A DNA stretch of 64,000 nucleotides from CAZBNB01 sp964493245 (GTDB lineage: Bacteria; Pseudomonadota; Gammaproteobacteria; Legionellales; Legionellaceae). Below, one piece after another: positions 1 to 8,300 of this stretch. The notes under the pieces are model-generated. The model did no database searches. It saw nothing but the letters and a program-made list of their open reading frames with translations, and had not been told where the DNA came from. Every line of letters starts with the position of its first letter. The stretch's first letter is position 1. Where the stretch lies: positions 1-64,000 of the forward strand of contig CAZBNB010000004.1 in assembly GCA_964493245.1 (NCBI GenBank). Direction: 5' to 3'. Made by a program: the position numbers and the translations under genes.

Positions 1-54
1 AGTTGAGATTTAATTATCTCTTAACTGGGTGTGTTCATCTATTAAATCACGTCA
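1..54. repeat. Truncated copy of long palindromic repeat
   Basis: The window opens inside a palindrome whose complete copy is at 27861-27946. Bases 1-54 match bases 27891-27944 (central loop and right arm). The left arm lies before the window. Homology stops after the shared CACGTCA at 54, so this is a dispersed repeat and not a larger duplication. Confidence 0.8.
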
Positions 55-55
55 A

Positions 56-127
56 ATGGCAATTGAACTGGCAGAGAAACTCAAAGAATTAGCAAGCACC
101 GGACCAAACAGTGATAATCAAGCGTAA
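56..127 (+). pseudogene. Possible C-terminal remnant of an unknown gene
   Basis: A short reading frame directly after the palindrome encodes a charged helical tail of 23 residues that starts MAIELAEKLKEL and ends at TAA. The same frame is open back through the palindrome arm to position 14. It reads like the end of a real protein cut off by the repeat. No ribosome binding site precedes it and I do not recognise a family, so it may be chance. Confidence 0.25.
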
Positions 128-200
128 GACCAAAGAATATTACTTGAAGAAGAAGAATTAATGGAGTAAAAATTAAATATATCTCCTAGGGAAATACATC

Positions 201-1019
201 GTGATTGTCGTTGAAAAAACATCATCCCCGCTTTGTTTATTCTTTATCCATGGAATGCTGTGCGATGCGTACGATTGGAAGTTTCAGATAGATTATTTTT
301 CTAGTAAATATTATGTGGTTGCCTGTGATTTACCTGGGCATGGTGCATTGTCACATACTGATAACGTATCCTGGGACACTCCTAGTTTGGCGGCCTACCT
401 GAGCAAGGTCATTGATTCTCTTGATATTTCACAAAAAATTGTTTTAATTGGCCACAGTATGGCGACACGAATAGTGGTCGAGTTATGCTTGCTTATGAAT
501 AGAAAAGTCAGTGGTATTGTTTTATTAGATATGGGTTATCAAGTCACAACACCACCCACGTGTGAATGGGTAGAGGAAGAGCGGCAGCGCATTACTAACC
601 TTGGCTATAAAAACTGGTTACAACAATTTTTTAATACTAGATTTGGATCAACAACACCGCAAGATTTACGCGAGGCTGTGATGAAAAAAGCTCAAAGTAT
701 CGATGATACAACTGGCGTCGCACTTTATCTTAATACCCGCCTCTATGATTATTATGCATTAGAGAAAACCTTGCGTTTACTTCATCCTATTCCCAGCTTA
801 ATTTTACAAACTTCATTCTATTATCAAGGTAAACATCAAGAAATTATTAAGGGCCAAACTCCAAAAAGTGATTGGCTATCCTTAGCAAGTAAGGCACTTC
901 CTAAGGCACAAGTGGCGATCATTGAAAATTGTGGGCATTGGGTAATGTTGCAGCAACCTGAACGGTGCAACAGTTTGATTGATGATTTTCTGAATGTCGT
1001 CATCAGTCATGATCATTAA
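201..1019 (+). CDS. Alpha/beta hydrolase fold protein
   Basis: This 272-residue cytoplasmic protein has the layout of an alpha/beta hydrolase: an oxyanion-type HG at residues 17-18, the nucleophile elbow G-H-S-M-A with Ser86, and a C-terminal histidine at about 246 in the context NCGHW. A DLPGHG segment near residue 43 is also typical of the family. The substrate cannot be read from sequence; esterases, lipases and C-C hydrolases share this fold. The start is GTG, preceded by AGGGA about nine bases upstream. It stands alone between a repeat and a MITE, so there is no operon context. Confidence 0.85.
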   Translation: MIVVEKTSSPLCLFFIHGMLCDAYDWKFQIDYFSSKYYVVACDLPGHGALSHTDNVSWDTPSLAAYLSKVIDSLDISQKIVLIGHSMATRIVVELCLLMNRKVSGIVLLDMGYQVTTPPTCEWVEEERQRITNLGYKNWLQQFFNTRFGSTTPQDLREAVMKKAQSIDDTTGVALYLNTRLYDYYALEKTLRLLHPIPSLILQTSFYYQGKHQEIIKGQTPKSDWLSLASKALPKAQVAIIENCGHWVMLQQPERCNSLIDDFLNVVISHDH

Positions 1020-1140
1020 GTAGACAAGTGGTAGCTGACTGCATCATATCAGATGAGTGATTCTCAGTCCTTTGACATTTTCAATGTGCTCTTGAGCATC
1101 TAAGTATAACCGTCCTTGATTATGGAAAATCCAAAGAAAT

Positions 1141-1271
1141 TAAACAGGACTTACGCAAAACACCGATCTCTTCGTTGGATTTTATTTTTAATTCGGTCAT
1201 TTAGTTATCTAAACTCCCTCATTAAAAATAAAATCCGCCTCGACCTCGATGTTTTTCGTAAGTCCTGTTTA
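1141..1271 (+). mobile_element. 131-bp MITE-like element, copy 1
   Basis: Perfect 15-bp terminal inverted repeats lie at 1141-1155 and 1257-1271 (TAAACAGGACTTACG and its complement). Inside is a second inverted pair, GGATTTTATTTTTAAT against its complement. There is no transposase. A diverged copy in the opposite direction lies at about 2805-2929. The 71-codon reading frame crossing it (1116-1331) is not a gene. Confidence 0.85.
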
Positions 1272-1352
1272 ATTATCATGCAAATTTATTATTGTAATTT
1301 AGTAATAAATATCTATAATATGATATTTTAATAACCATTGGAGATTTTTTCC

Positions 1353-1979
1353 ATGCATAAAATTAAACGTACAAGCCAGATGATTAGTCTATTATTTCGT
1401 GTCTTAACGTGGGCTTATCCCTTGTTAACCATGTATTTCATTCTTTTTGATTTTAATAACAGCGCTTTATTAAAAGCGATCGCTTCAGGCTTGTTTCCTA
1501 GTTATATCCATGATTCCTCTCATCTCGGATTTATTATTGGTGTTACACAAAATCTACCTTCTACCGTAACAGCCTCTTCCCATGAAGCATTGCATCATCT
1601 TTCCGATTTTACTCAACTGCATCGCTTGATGATTCTACTCGTTCAGTTCATTCCTTTATCTATCACGGTCTTAATTTGTCACAAATTGGCCCAATTGTTT
1701 CGACTCTATGAACAGGGCAGTTTATTTGAAGACAGTAATATCAAACTTATTAAAAATATCGGATTACTGCTTATTATAGGCGAGCTATTACAATTTATTT
1801 ACCAACCATTAATGAGTCTTGTTTTGACCTTTAATAATCCAGTCGGAGAAAGGTATATCAGCATGTCTTATGATAGTTCGAATCTCAGCGTTTTGTTGAC
1901 GGGCTGTATTATTTTAACGGCATCTTGGATTGTAAAAGAAGCCAATCAACTTAAATCTGATGCACAACTCACTATTTAA
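1353..1979 (+). CDS. DUF2975-type membrane protein
   Basis: This 208-residue integral membrane protein has about four hydrophobic segments: near the N-terminus (WAYPLLTMYFILF), around 85-105 (LIQFIPLSITVLI), around 135-150, and near the C-terminus. The size, the layout and the XRE-type gene that follows after 11 bases match the DUF2975/HTH pair common in bacteria, whose function is unsettled. An in-frame TTG 15 bases upstream overlaps the GGAG ribosome binding site, so the ATG at 1353 is the better start. The two genes probably form one transcript. Confidence 0.75.
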   Translation: MHKIKRTSQMISLLFRVLTWAYPLLTMYFILFDFNNSALLKAIASGLFPSYIHDSSHLGFIIGVTQNLPSTVTASSHEALHHLSDFTQLHRLMILLVQFIPLSITVLICHKLAQLFRLYEQGSLFEDSNIKLIKNIGLLLIIGELLQFIYQPLMSLVLTFNNPVGERYISMSYDSSNLSVLLTGCIILTASWIVKEANQLKSDAQLTI

Positions 1980-1990
1980 GGATAGATGCC

Positions 1991-2239
1991 ATGCCTATTA
2001 TTGTGAATGTAGATGTCATGCTTGCAAAACGTAAATGTCGTTCAAAAACACTGGCTGAGGCGATTGGAATTACAGAGGCTAATTTGTCCATCTTGAAAAC
2101 TGGCAAAGCGAAGGCTATAAAAATTTCGACTTTAGAGGCCATTTGTCAGCATCTTCAATGTCAGCCAGGAGATATTCTGGTTTACCAACATGACTCGAGT
2201 GTGATGCCTTCTTTGGAGAAAGAAGTTGAAACCAGTTAG
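1991..2239 (+). CDS. Small XRE/Cro-type DNA-binding protein (YozG-like)
   Basis: An 82-residue protein made almost entirely of a helix-turn-helix: LAEAIGITEANLSILKTGKAKAI fits the XRE recognition region, followed by the typical ending STLEAICQHLQCQPGDIL. It is the usual partner of DUF2975 membrane proteins and sits 11 bases behind one here, with AAGGA spaced eight bases before the ATG. It is probably a transcription regulator whose activity is tied to the membrane partner, which is an inference from the pairing. Confidence 0.85.
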   Translation: MPIIVNVDVMLAKRKCRSKTLAEAIGITEANLSILKTGKAKAIKISTLEAICQHLQCQPGDILVYQHDSSVMPSLEKEVETS

Positions 2240-2240
2240 A

Positions 2241-2297
2241 GCAACCGATGAAAACATGATGAGGGTTGCGGATGAGTAGGGGCACATAACATGCCCC
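2241..2297. terminator. Hairpins between convergent genes
   Basis: Two small stems lie between the convergent stops at 2239 and 2306: GCAACC (2241-2246) with GGTTGC (2264-2269), and GGGGCA (2279-2284) with TGCCCC (2292-2297). Neither has a strong T-tract, so terminator function is tentative. Confidence 0.3.
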
Positions 2298-2305
2298 CAT
2301 TGAAT

Positions 2306-2701
2306 TTATCCAAATATTCCTCCGAAGGTACGACAGCTAATTTTATGCGCAGAGGAAGAAAGCGCTAATGCGCCAGTCGCTTTCGTTTTATCGGTTGTTA
2401 TAGTGCATTGTTTTGGTTGATTAAATTGATTGGCTGAAGATGGTAAAGCATGCCCATCAATAGATAAGATCATGACCCCAGCTAAATCATAATGGTTGAG
2501 ATTAATTGGAATAGTAACGTTCTTATTGATGTTCATCGATTGAGGCTTACCAAAAACAGGTTGACCATCATGATTTTGATGAACAGCACGCAAGATAATT
2601 TTTATTGGTTGATTCGATGTAAGTAATACTTCATTAGCATGGGCGGCTGTTGTTAGGGCAAGGCAACTCCAAGCAATGATATTTAGTTTTTTTAGTTTCA
2701 T
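2306..2701 (-). CDS. Small exported protein of unknown function
   Basis: A 131-residue protein with a clear Sec signal peptide: KLKK, a hydrophobic core, and a cleavage site after AHA at about residue 22. The mature part is about 109 residues, rich in beta-type sequence, with two cysteines (contexts KQCTI and ISCRT) that could form a disulfide in the periplasm. No family is recognised. It is transcribed toward the DUF2975/XRE pair and has a MITE copy behind its promoter region, which starts with an AT-rich stretch. Confidence 0.65.
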   Translation of the reverse strand: MKLKKLNIIAWSCLALTTAAHANEVLLTSNQPIKIILRAVHQNHDGQPVFGKPQSMNINKNVTIPINLNHYDLAGVMILSIDGHALPSSANQFNQPKQCTITTDKTKATGALALSSSAHKISCRTFGGIFG

Positions 2702-2804
2702 ATAGACCTCAAGTTATTTTGAATAAAGTAATCATCGATGACCATGAGAAATATACATTGTTTATTATCGAATAACAATAATTTATATTTGTCTTTTGAT
2801 AATT

Positions 2805-2929
2805 TATGACTTGCACAAGGCAACAAAGTCGAGGCAGACTTTATTTTTAATGGGGGAGTTTAGATGCCTAAAGGGCTGAATTAAAAATAAAATCCAACGA
2901 AGAGATCGTTGTTTTGCGTAGGTCCTGTA
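2805..2929 (-). mobile_element. MITE-like element, diverged copy 2
   Basis: The reverse complement of about 2805-2929 aligns with the element at 1141-1271. It keeps CAGGACCTACGCAAAAC at one end, the central GGATTTTATTTTTAAT, and the mirrored half around TCTGCCTCGAC, while the far end (GACTTGCAC) is degenerate. The short reading frame at 2868-3050 is its translation and is not a gene. Confidence 0.7.
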
Positions 2930-3068
2930 AATAAAAGACGTAGAAATCTGCGCATCCAGTCCTGAGGAGTGAGTTGTTGGGTGACTCAGCAGATTTACTC
3001 GAATTGAGCTTTCTATTCAAGCCCTGATGATAGAGCCTGAATAGAAACAAACAGAGTCGTTGTCTGGT

Positions 3069-4610
3069 TTATAGGGATGTCTCAGGAGTGGGAGTGTTGT
3101 TTGGATTGGTAGCACTGTTTACAGAGGAGCTCACAGGAGGCGTTATACTGAGTTGTATTAGATTCTCCGCTCCCGATGAAAAGCTTATCTCTCTTAAATA
3201 GCCGTTGATTTGATCTATACTCTGCTGATCAGAGCGATGCGTATAATATGTTAATCCTGCTTTGTAGCATATCCTTGCTTCTTCATGCTTATTTGCGTTT
3301 TGATGCGTTTTTCCTAATCGACAACAAGTCTCTCCAAACGTGTCTCCTAAACTCAATATTTCCTTTATTTTACTCGATTTTTTTTGATAGTATTTGATGG
3401 ACCAATAGTAAAGTTTATTTGCTGTTTCTTTATGGTTTTCCTTTTCATGGTATTGTCCTAATAGAAAACAAATTTTTCCTAATCTTGATTTCACGATGTT
3501 AATTTTTTCTTTTGCATCGCTTTTTTTATAGTGTGTTATGGCTTCACTATAAAAAAGGTATGCTTTTTGATGATTACCCACGTGCTCATGAATGTTGCCT
3601 AGCCGGAAACAAGTGTTTCCTATACAAACATTATCTGCTTTATTTGCTTTTTGATCAGCTAACGCTTCAGTAAGTAGTGGATCAATCATTCCGAGAAGGA
3701 TCAAGTCTATTTCTGCAGCTGCATATATTTTCTCAAGGGCCATGTCTCGATACTTGCAATACAGTTTATAATCACAAGATTCTTGTCGATCTATATTTTT
3801 TTGCGTCAATAATGCCTTATAACCATCACTGGCTTTTTGAAAAGAAACAAGGCCTTCCAAGGGGAGTTCCTTTTTAAGAAAGGCAATACTTGTTTGGCAG
3901 TGTGCTATATAACTAAAAACCTTGGGCAAGAACCCTGCTAATGTAGTCTCGCCTTCACAGAGTCGGAGATATCGCTCAAATGGAGATATCGCTAGTTTCA
4001 AATAACCGTTATTCAATGTATGGTGCTTCAAATAAAGTTGTCCCATAGCTATTAGAATGCTGCCTTTTAACCACGGAGATTTAGCGAGCTCGAAGATAAA
4101 TGCGTGCTCTAGAAGGGCAACATCTATTTCTAATGCCGAGTGAATACTCTGAGAACAGGCTTTTTCTAGGGCATAGAGTGCTGTTGCTCCGTCTTCATTG
4201 TTATTTGTTGCTGTGGGTGTAAATCGTAAAGCTCGTCCTGCATACCTACAAACGTTTTTCCAATCTGATGCTTCAATATAGCACAATATTAAATGCATCA
4301 ATTCGCCCGGCTCTAAAGTGAGGTTGTTTCTGATTTCCTCTAATCTATTCGCTTGCTCTACGCTTAGGTCTATCTCTATTGGCAATAGAGGGTGTCCAGA
4401 GATTTCACGTTTTAAAACTTGCCCGGCGTATAAGGCGGTGTTTTCCCAATCGGATGCTTCAAGATAACATAATGTTAAATTGACCAATTCTTCGTTGCTC
4501 AACTCACGCTCTTTCGAGATTGCTTCTAATCGATGCGCCTCGTTTAGGCCGAGAGCAATGTCTTTTTGTAATGTAGCGTTGATGGAAATTTCGCGGGGAG
4601 AAAAACTCAT
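3069..4610 (-). CDS. TPR-repeat protein (paralog of 9861-10976)
   Basis: A 513-residue soluble protein built from helical tetratricopeptide-like repeats. The clearest units lie between residues 320 and 460, each with a pattern like GNxxxxxGNHQKAYLFYSEAI. The N-terminal part holds two related copies of a unit of about 60 residues ending LCYLEASDW and LCYIEASDW. There is no signal peptide. It shares layout with the TPR gene at 9861-10976, including ATALYALEKA against ATALYVLATL and SPWLKGSILIAMG against SNWLKSNLLRNIG, so the two are paralogs. TPR proteins act as protein-binding scaffolds. A secreted-effector role is possible in a host-associated bacterium but not shown here. Confidence 0.8.
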   Translation of the reverse strand: MSFSPREISINATLQKDIALGLNEAHRLEAISKERELSNEELVNLTLCYLEASDWENTALYAGQVLKREISGHPLLPIEIDLSVEQANRLEEIRNNLTLEPGELMHLILCYIEASDWKNVCRYAGRALRFTPTATNNNEDGATALYALEKACSQSIHSALEIDVALLEHAFIFELAKSPWLKGSILIAMGQLYLKHHTLNNGYLKLAISPFERYLRLCEGETTLAGFLPKVFSYIAHCQTSIAFLKKELPLEGLVSFQKASDGYKALLTQKNIDRQESCDYKLYCKYRDMALEKIYAAAEIDLILLGMIDPLLTEALADQKANKADNVCIGNTCFRLGNIHEHVGNHQKAYLFYSEAITHYKKSDAKEKINIVKSRLGKICFLLGQYHEKENHKETANKLYYWSIKYYQKKSSKIKEILSLGDTFGETCCRLGKTHQNANKHEEARICYKAGLTYYTHRSDQQSIDQINGYLREISFSSGAENLIQLSITPPVSSSVNSATNPNNTPTPETSL

Positions 4611-4721
4611 GGAGAACCTTAATGTATAATGAAAATGAAGTGTAGAGAGAAGGCCTTTATTTTATGAGTCAAAAAAGACCACAATTAATTATAATGATGC
4701 TTGTATGGCGTCTATTGTACA

Positions 4722-5465
4722 CTATTTTTGGGGAGGACTCATATTGCTGTAAATAGCATGGGTTTGATTTTTCATATAAGCCCAATAGCGGTCACCATAA
4801 GACCAATGCCAATATTCTGTTGGGTAGTTTACAAAACCAACACTTGATAATACCGCGCTCATTATCTTTCGATTCTTTGTTGCTTCTGGTGTAATAAATA
4901 TCGAGTCTGTTATAGATAATCGAGCATCGTCATCTTCCATCCAATCTTTGGGATGAATGCCCATATCAAATGCTTGGCCTTTGTCATCAATTAAATAAAC
5001 ATCAATAGCCGCGCCAGTTGAATGGGGTGGAATATTTTGCGTCTTATCTTGATTGATGACGGGTGAAACCAATTTGGTTGTTTCTAGAAAAATGTCTTTT
5101 TCTGCCCAAGATGGGTGGCGTTTTTTAACATTGGCATATTGCGTATCAAAAAGCATTTTTTGCAATGCAAGGCTACGGTAGCCTTCGTATAAACAAAAAT
5201 GATATCCCGGTGGTAATTTAGTTTGTGCATGTTTTAATTTTTCATATACGGTTTTGCGCAGAAAAGTATAATCCTGATTGTTAGGAATTTCAGGTGAAGG
5301 TCCGAGGATAATGTTATTTTGCTGTCTCAAATCAACCCAATCCTCGGCATTTTCATTAATTGGAATAGATAATATCTTCGGATCAGTAATTAAAGTCACG
5401 CCTGCCAGTGCTTCAAATGCCATTATCAATCCTCCCAATATCATGCTCAAGCAAAGTTGCTTCAT
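4722..5465 (-). CDS. D-alanyl-D-alanine dipeptidase, VanX/DdpX family
   Basis: A 247-residue zinc dipeptidase of peptidase family M15D. The zinc and catalytic motifs are intact: HSTGAAID gives His148 and Asp155, and EYWH gives Glu217 and His220, matching the VanX ligands and general base. A hydrophobic N-terminus ending EALAG suggests export to the periplasm, unlike cytoplasmic VanX. The likely reaction is cleavage of D-Ala-D-Ala or related peptidoglycan fragments. No vanH/vanA neighbours are present, so wall turnover or scavenging is more likely than vancomycin resistance. Confidence 0.88.
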   Translation of the reverse strand: MKQLCLSMILGGLIMAFEALAGVTLITDPKILSIPINENAEDWVDLRQQNNIILGPSPEIPNNQDYTFLRKTVYEKLKHAQTKLPPGYHFCLYEGYRSLALQKMLFDTQYANVKKRHPSWAEKDIFLETTKLVSPVINQDKTQNIPPHSTGAAIDVYLIDDKGQAFDMGIHPKDWMEDDDARLSITDSIFITPEATKNRKIMSAVLSSVGFVNYPTEYWHWSYGDRYWAYMKNQTHAIYSNMSPPQK

Positions 5466-5509
5466 TTTATATAGCCTTGTGAAATTATAAAGTCAGTTGG
5501 CATTTTGCT

Positions 5510-6823
5510 CTACATATTGGCGGGTATTAGCGGCGGAGTCAATAATGTTTCTTCATTTAACAATCGTTCCTGCAGCATTTTGCTGCGATTAAAGAAGTAA
5601 GAGCAATGTACCGGCGTTTTTTCTCTTATCGCTTGCATGGGATTGTTTTCGCTGATTTTTACCGGACTTTTGTTTCTGTGATAATGGGCACTCGCTTGTG
5701 TTGGCTGCAAATTGAATTTTGCTTCGTAAAAAGGGGCCACAAGTAAGTAATATGAACACAACTCAAGTGCCAGGCTCGTGAGAACCAAACTAGATACGGC
5801 TATATTGGGCAAGTATTCGGTCAATAATTGTATCCCTAACGCCAATGTCAAAAAAACAACGCCAAGGAGAATATAACGAAGGCGGAAAACGATTTCTAAG
5901 GCGTTAAGTCCTGACACGGATGATACCAACGGTGCTGTGGTTAAATCGTAAAAAGTCTTAGCAATTAAGGATAAATGTGTTAGGCCCGTATCTTGCTCTC
6001 GATAAATTGATAGATAATACTTGTCCCAGGATTGTTCGCGAATGAGCATGGCGGCTCTTTTTCCGTTTTTGTCTGCGGGCCATTTTTTTGTGCTTGTTAA
6101 ATACTGGTTTTTTGCTTGTTCTAATGCGACCTCTAATTGGCTAATATCTAGATGTTGGTCATCTTCTAATCCATGACTTAATCTTAAAAGAAAATGCTCT
6201 TTGTTCAAAGAAAACTCTTTAAGATGCTTGGTATAGTTTCCTTGAGAAACGAAATGCAATAACCCCCATTCTATTTGTGAAAAAAAGGTATGCAACACAG
6301 TGGCAAGATGTAGCGTAAAGGGGATTGAAGCTATTCTTAAGCTGCTAGCAATGAGGATAGCAAATGCGCGATGTGTGAACCAAGCTATTCTCGAGAGTAA
6401 CGTGTTAGAACGGTGATACATATTATAAGTTTGTCGTGCTTTTTCGGTTTCAAAATGGGTATTCAGTAATTCACGCGCGACTGGCGTGGCCGTTTCGGTA
6501 TTAAACTCCACTCGCTGCTTAAGTAAGCGGAGGCTGTGATACGGTTGACGGAATCTTTGGTGAGTTATTTGGTGATACTTGTATCGCTTGTCTAGATAAG
6601 ATAAAAGGCGGTCAGCTAATTTTGGGTGTTTTTCACAGGCAGACTTTAGTACACTCTGCTCGGATGATTCGAAGTGACCCAACAAAAAAAATATCCAATC
6701 GGGCTTCTGGCTGTCTGGTATTCTTTGATTAAATTGATTTATGAAGTAACCAATGATGTCGTCTTTTTTTGCTTCTTCCGATGAAGCGTATTGAACGCCC
6801 ATTTCTTTTAGTATTTGTTGCAT
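5510..6823 (-). CDS. Membrane protein of unknown function
   Basis: A 437-residue protein. The N-terminal 140 residues are soluble, a hydrophobic stretch follows near 150-185, then a charged middle part, and two strong membrane segments near 320-370 (LLGVVFLTLALGIQLL and VLTSLALELCSYYLLV). The C-terminal 65 residues are polar again. I do not recognise a family. A soluble-membrane-soluble layout in such a lineage is compatible with a secreted effector, but this is speculation. The start is placed at the ATG at 6823; a TTG four codons upstream is possible. Confidence 0.6.
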   Translation of the reverse strand: MQQILKEMGVQYASSEEAKKDDIIGYFINQFNQRIPDSQKPDWIFFLLGHFESSEQSVLKSACEKHPKLADRLLSYLDKRYKYHQITHQRFRQPYHSLRLLKQRVEFNTETATPVARELLNTHFETEKARQTYNMYHRSNTLLSRIAWFTHRAFAILIASSLRIASIPFTLHLATVLHTFFSQIEWGLLHFVSQGNYTKHLKEFSLNKEHFLLRLSHGLEDDQHLDISQLEVALEQAKNQYLTSTKKWPADKNGKRAAMLIREQSWDKYYLSIYREQDTGLTHLSLIAKTFYDLTTAPLVSSVSGLNALEIVFRLRYILLGVVFLTLALGIQLLTEYLPNIAVSSLVLTSLALELCSYYLLVAPFYEAKFNLQPTQASAHYHRNKSPVKISENNPMQAIREKTPVHCSYFFNRSKMLQERLLNEETLLTPPLIPANM

Positions 6824-7033
6824 TATTTTTCTCAAATTAACTCAATTGGCAAAAAAATAACATAAATCACAAAAAACATCCAAAAATTTATCGTTTAAAA
6901 ATGATTATATCCGTTATTTTTCAAAATGCTAAGTTCAAAAATTGATTTTACGGTTCGAGAGAAAAAACATGACCGATTTTGCATTTTCCCAAAGCCGAGG
7001 CGTTGTCCTTCGGGCTGTTGATGTTTTTTTAGC

Positions 7034-8293
7034 CTACGGTTTATCATGATTTTGATGTGGCGCAAAATGAATGAAGCAAAAAATCCCTGTCATGAGCGCA
7101 ATGAGGCAGCTTAACATAATGGGTGAGATAAGTGAGAGCGTCGTAATCATTAATCCGCCGATAAAACAAATACAAGCATCCGCCAGCGTACGAAAACTTA
7201 ATTGAGCGCCCATGGCTTCACCTTGAACAGCGTTGGGTACAGTGTTGGAAATATAGATAGTCATCGTGGTTGTAAAAGTTGAAATATTTAATCCTGATAA
7301 AGCAAATAATACAAACATAGGCATCGGATACTGAAAAATAACCATACAGCCAAAGATGGCTGCTGTGGTGATACTGGCTGCCGTAATGATTTTCTTTATA
7401 GAAAAGCGCCGTGATAGGTGGCGTGGCAGCCACGCAGCTCCCAATCCCAAAGTGAGTGACAATGCTGCATTATAAAGGGCAATTTGAGCCGGTGTCATGG
7501 CCCATTTGCCTGCTAAATATGCGGGTCCAAATTCATAAAACATATCGACTGAAAAGGTAAACATAGTGCTCATTAGAAGCAGTTTTTTTAATTCCGGGTG
7601 ATTGATAAATAAGATTTTAAATTGATGCATCAAATTCAGTTGTTGCAGAACGGTGCGTTTGGGCACGATTAAGCGTTGTGTTTGATTGGGCAGTTTTAGG
7701 TATACAAGTATCAGTGCCACGATAGAAGCAAGGGTTGCTAAAAAAAAGGGGAGTGGGTAAGAAAACCAAGAGATAAGATGTTTATCTGAAAATACACCAC
7801 CGAATAATGGTCCGAGGATATAACCGATAGCTGCCATGGTATTGATTCGACCGAAACTCACAAATTTATTGATGGAAATTAAATCAGATGCGATAGCGCG
7901 AGCAATCGGAAACGTGCTCTCCATGAAACCAGAGAGAAAAAGGCTGAACAATAACAATTTAAATGAGTCGATATAAAGTGATAATGCGGTTAGTGTGTAG
8001 CCTAAAATACTGCCACCTAGGCTTAGCGTGAGCACTTTTTTTCTTCCATATAAATCAGCATTACGACCTAAAATAGGAGCGCCAATAAATTGACCCAATG
8101 GAAAAACGGCCAATGTCAAACCAAGAAAAAAGCGCCTTGTGGCATCACTCCATGCTAATGGGATTAAGTGAGACCCCGTTTTTTGTAAAAAAAGCGGTGG
8201 AATAATTGGGTAAGCAATAGAGGCCCCAATAAAACTGAGAAATACGACAAACAATAGGATGCGGAGTTGCCTTTTTTCTTCTTTGATCATCAT
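7034..8293 (-). CDS. MFS transporter, drug-efflux type
   Basis: A 419-residue inner-membrane protein with about twelve hydrophobic segments and the MFS motif A in the loop after the second segment (GRNADLYGRKK, residues 76-86). That layout and motif fit the proton-driven drug:H+ antiporter group (TetA/MdtG-like). The substrate is unknown. It begins seven bases after the stop of the exported GH3 hexosaminidase gene, so the two are probably co-transcribed. That could instead point to uptake or export of amino sugars or muropeptide fragments; both readings remain open. Confidence 0.85.
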   Translation of the reverse strand: MMIKEEKRQLRILLFVVFLSFIGASIAYPIIPPLFLQKTGSHLIPLAWSDATRRFFLGLTLAVFPLGQFIGAPILGRNADLYGRKKVLTLSLGGSILGYTLTALSLYIDSFKLLLFSLFLSGFMESTFPIARAIASDLISINKFVSFGRINTMAAIGYILGPLFGGVFSDKHLISWFSYPLPFFLATLASIVALILVYLKLPNQTQRLIVPKRTVLQQLNLMHQFKILFINHPELKKLLLMSTMFTFSVDMFYEFGPAYLAGKWAMTPAQIALYNAALSLTLGLGAAWLPRHLSRRFSIKKIITAASITTAAIFGCMVIFQYPMPMFVLFALSGLNISTFTTTMTIYISNTVPNAVQGEAMGAQLSFRTLADACICFIGGLMITTLSLISPIMLSCLIALMTGIFCFIHFAPHQNHDKP

Positions 8294-8300
8294 TAATTTT

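Noticed and set aside
1116..1331. 71-codon open frame
   Set aside because: It is the translation of the 131-bp MITE (1141-1271) and its flanks; it has no ribosome binding site and a low-complexity product.
2868..3050. 60-codon minus-strand frame
   Set aside because: It overlaps the diverged MITE copy and has no coding-like composition.
4722..5465. Vancomycin-resistance role for the VanX-like gene
   Set aside because: No vanH, vanA, vanR or vanS genes are nearby, the organism appears Gram-negative, and the protein seems exported.
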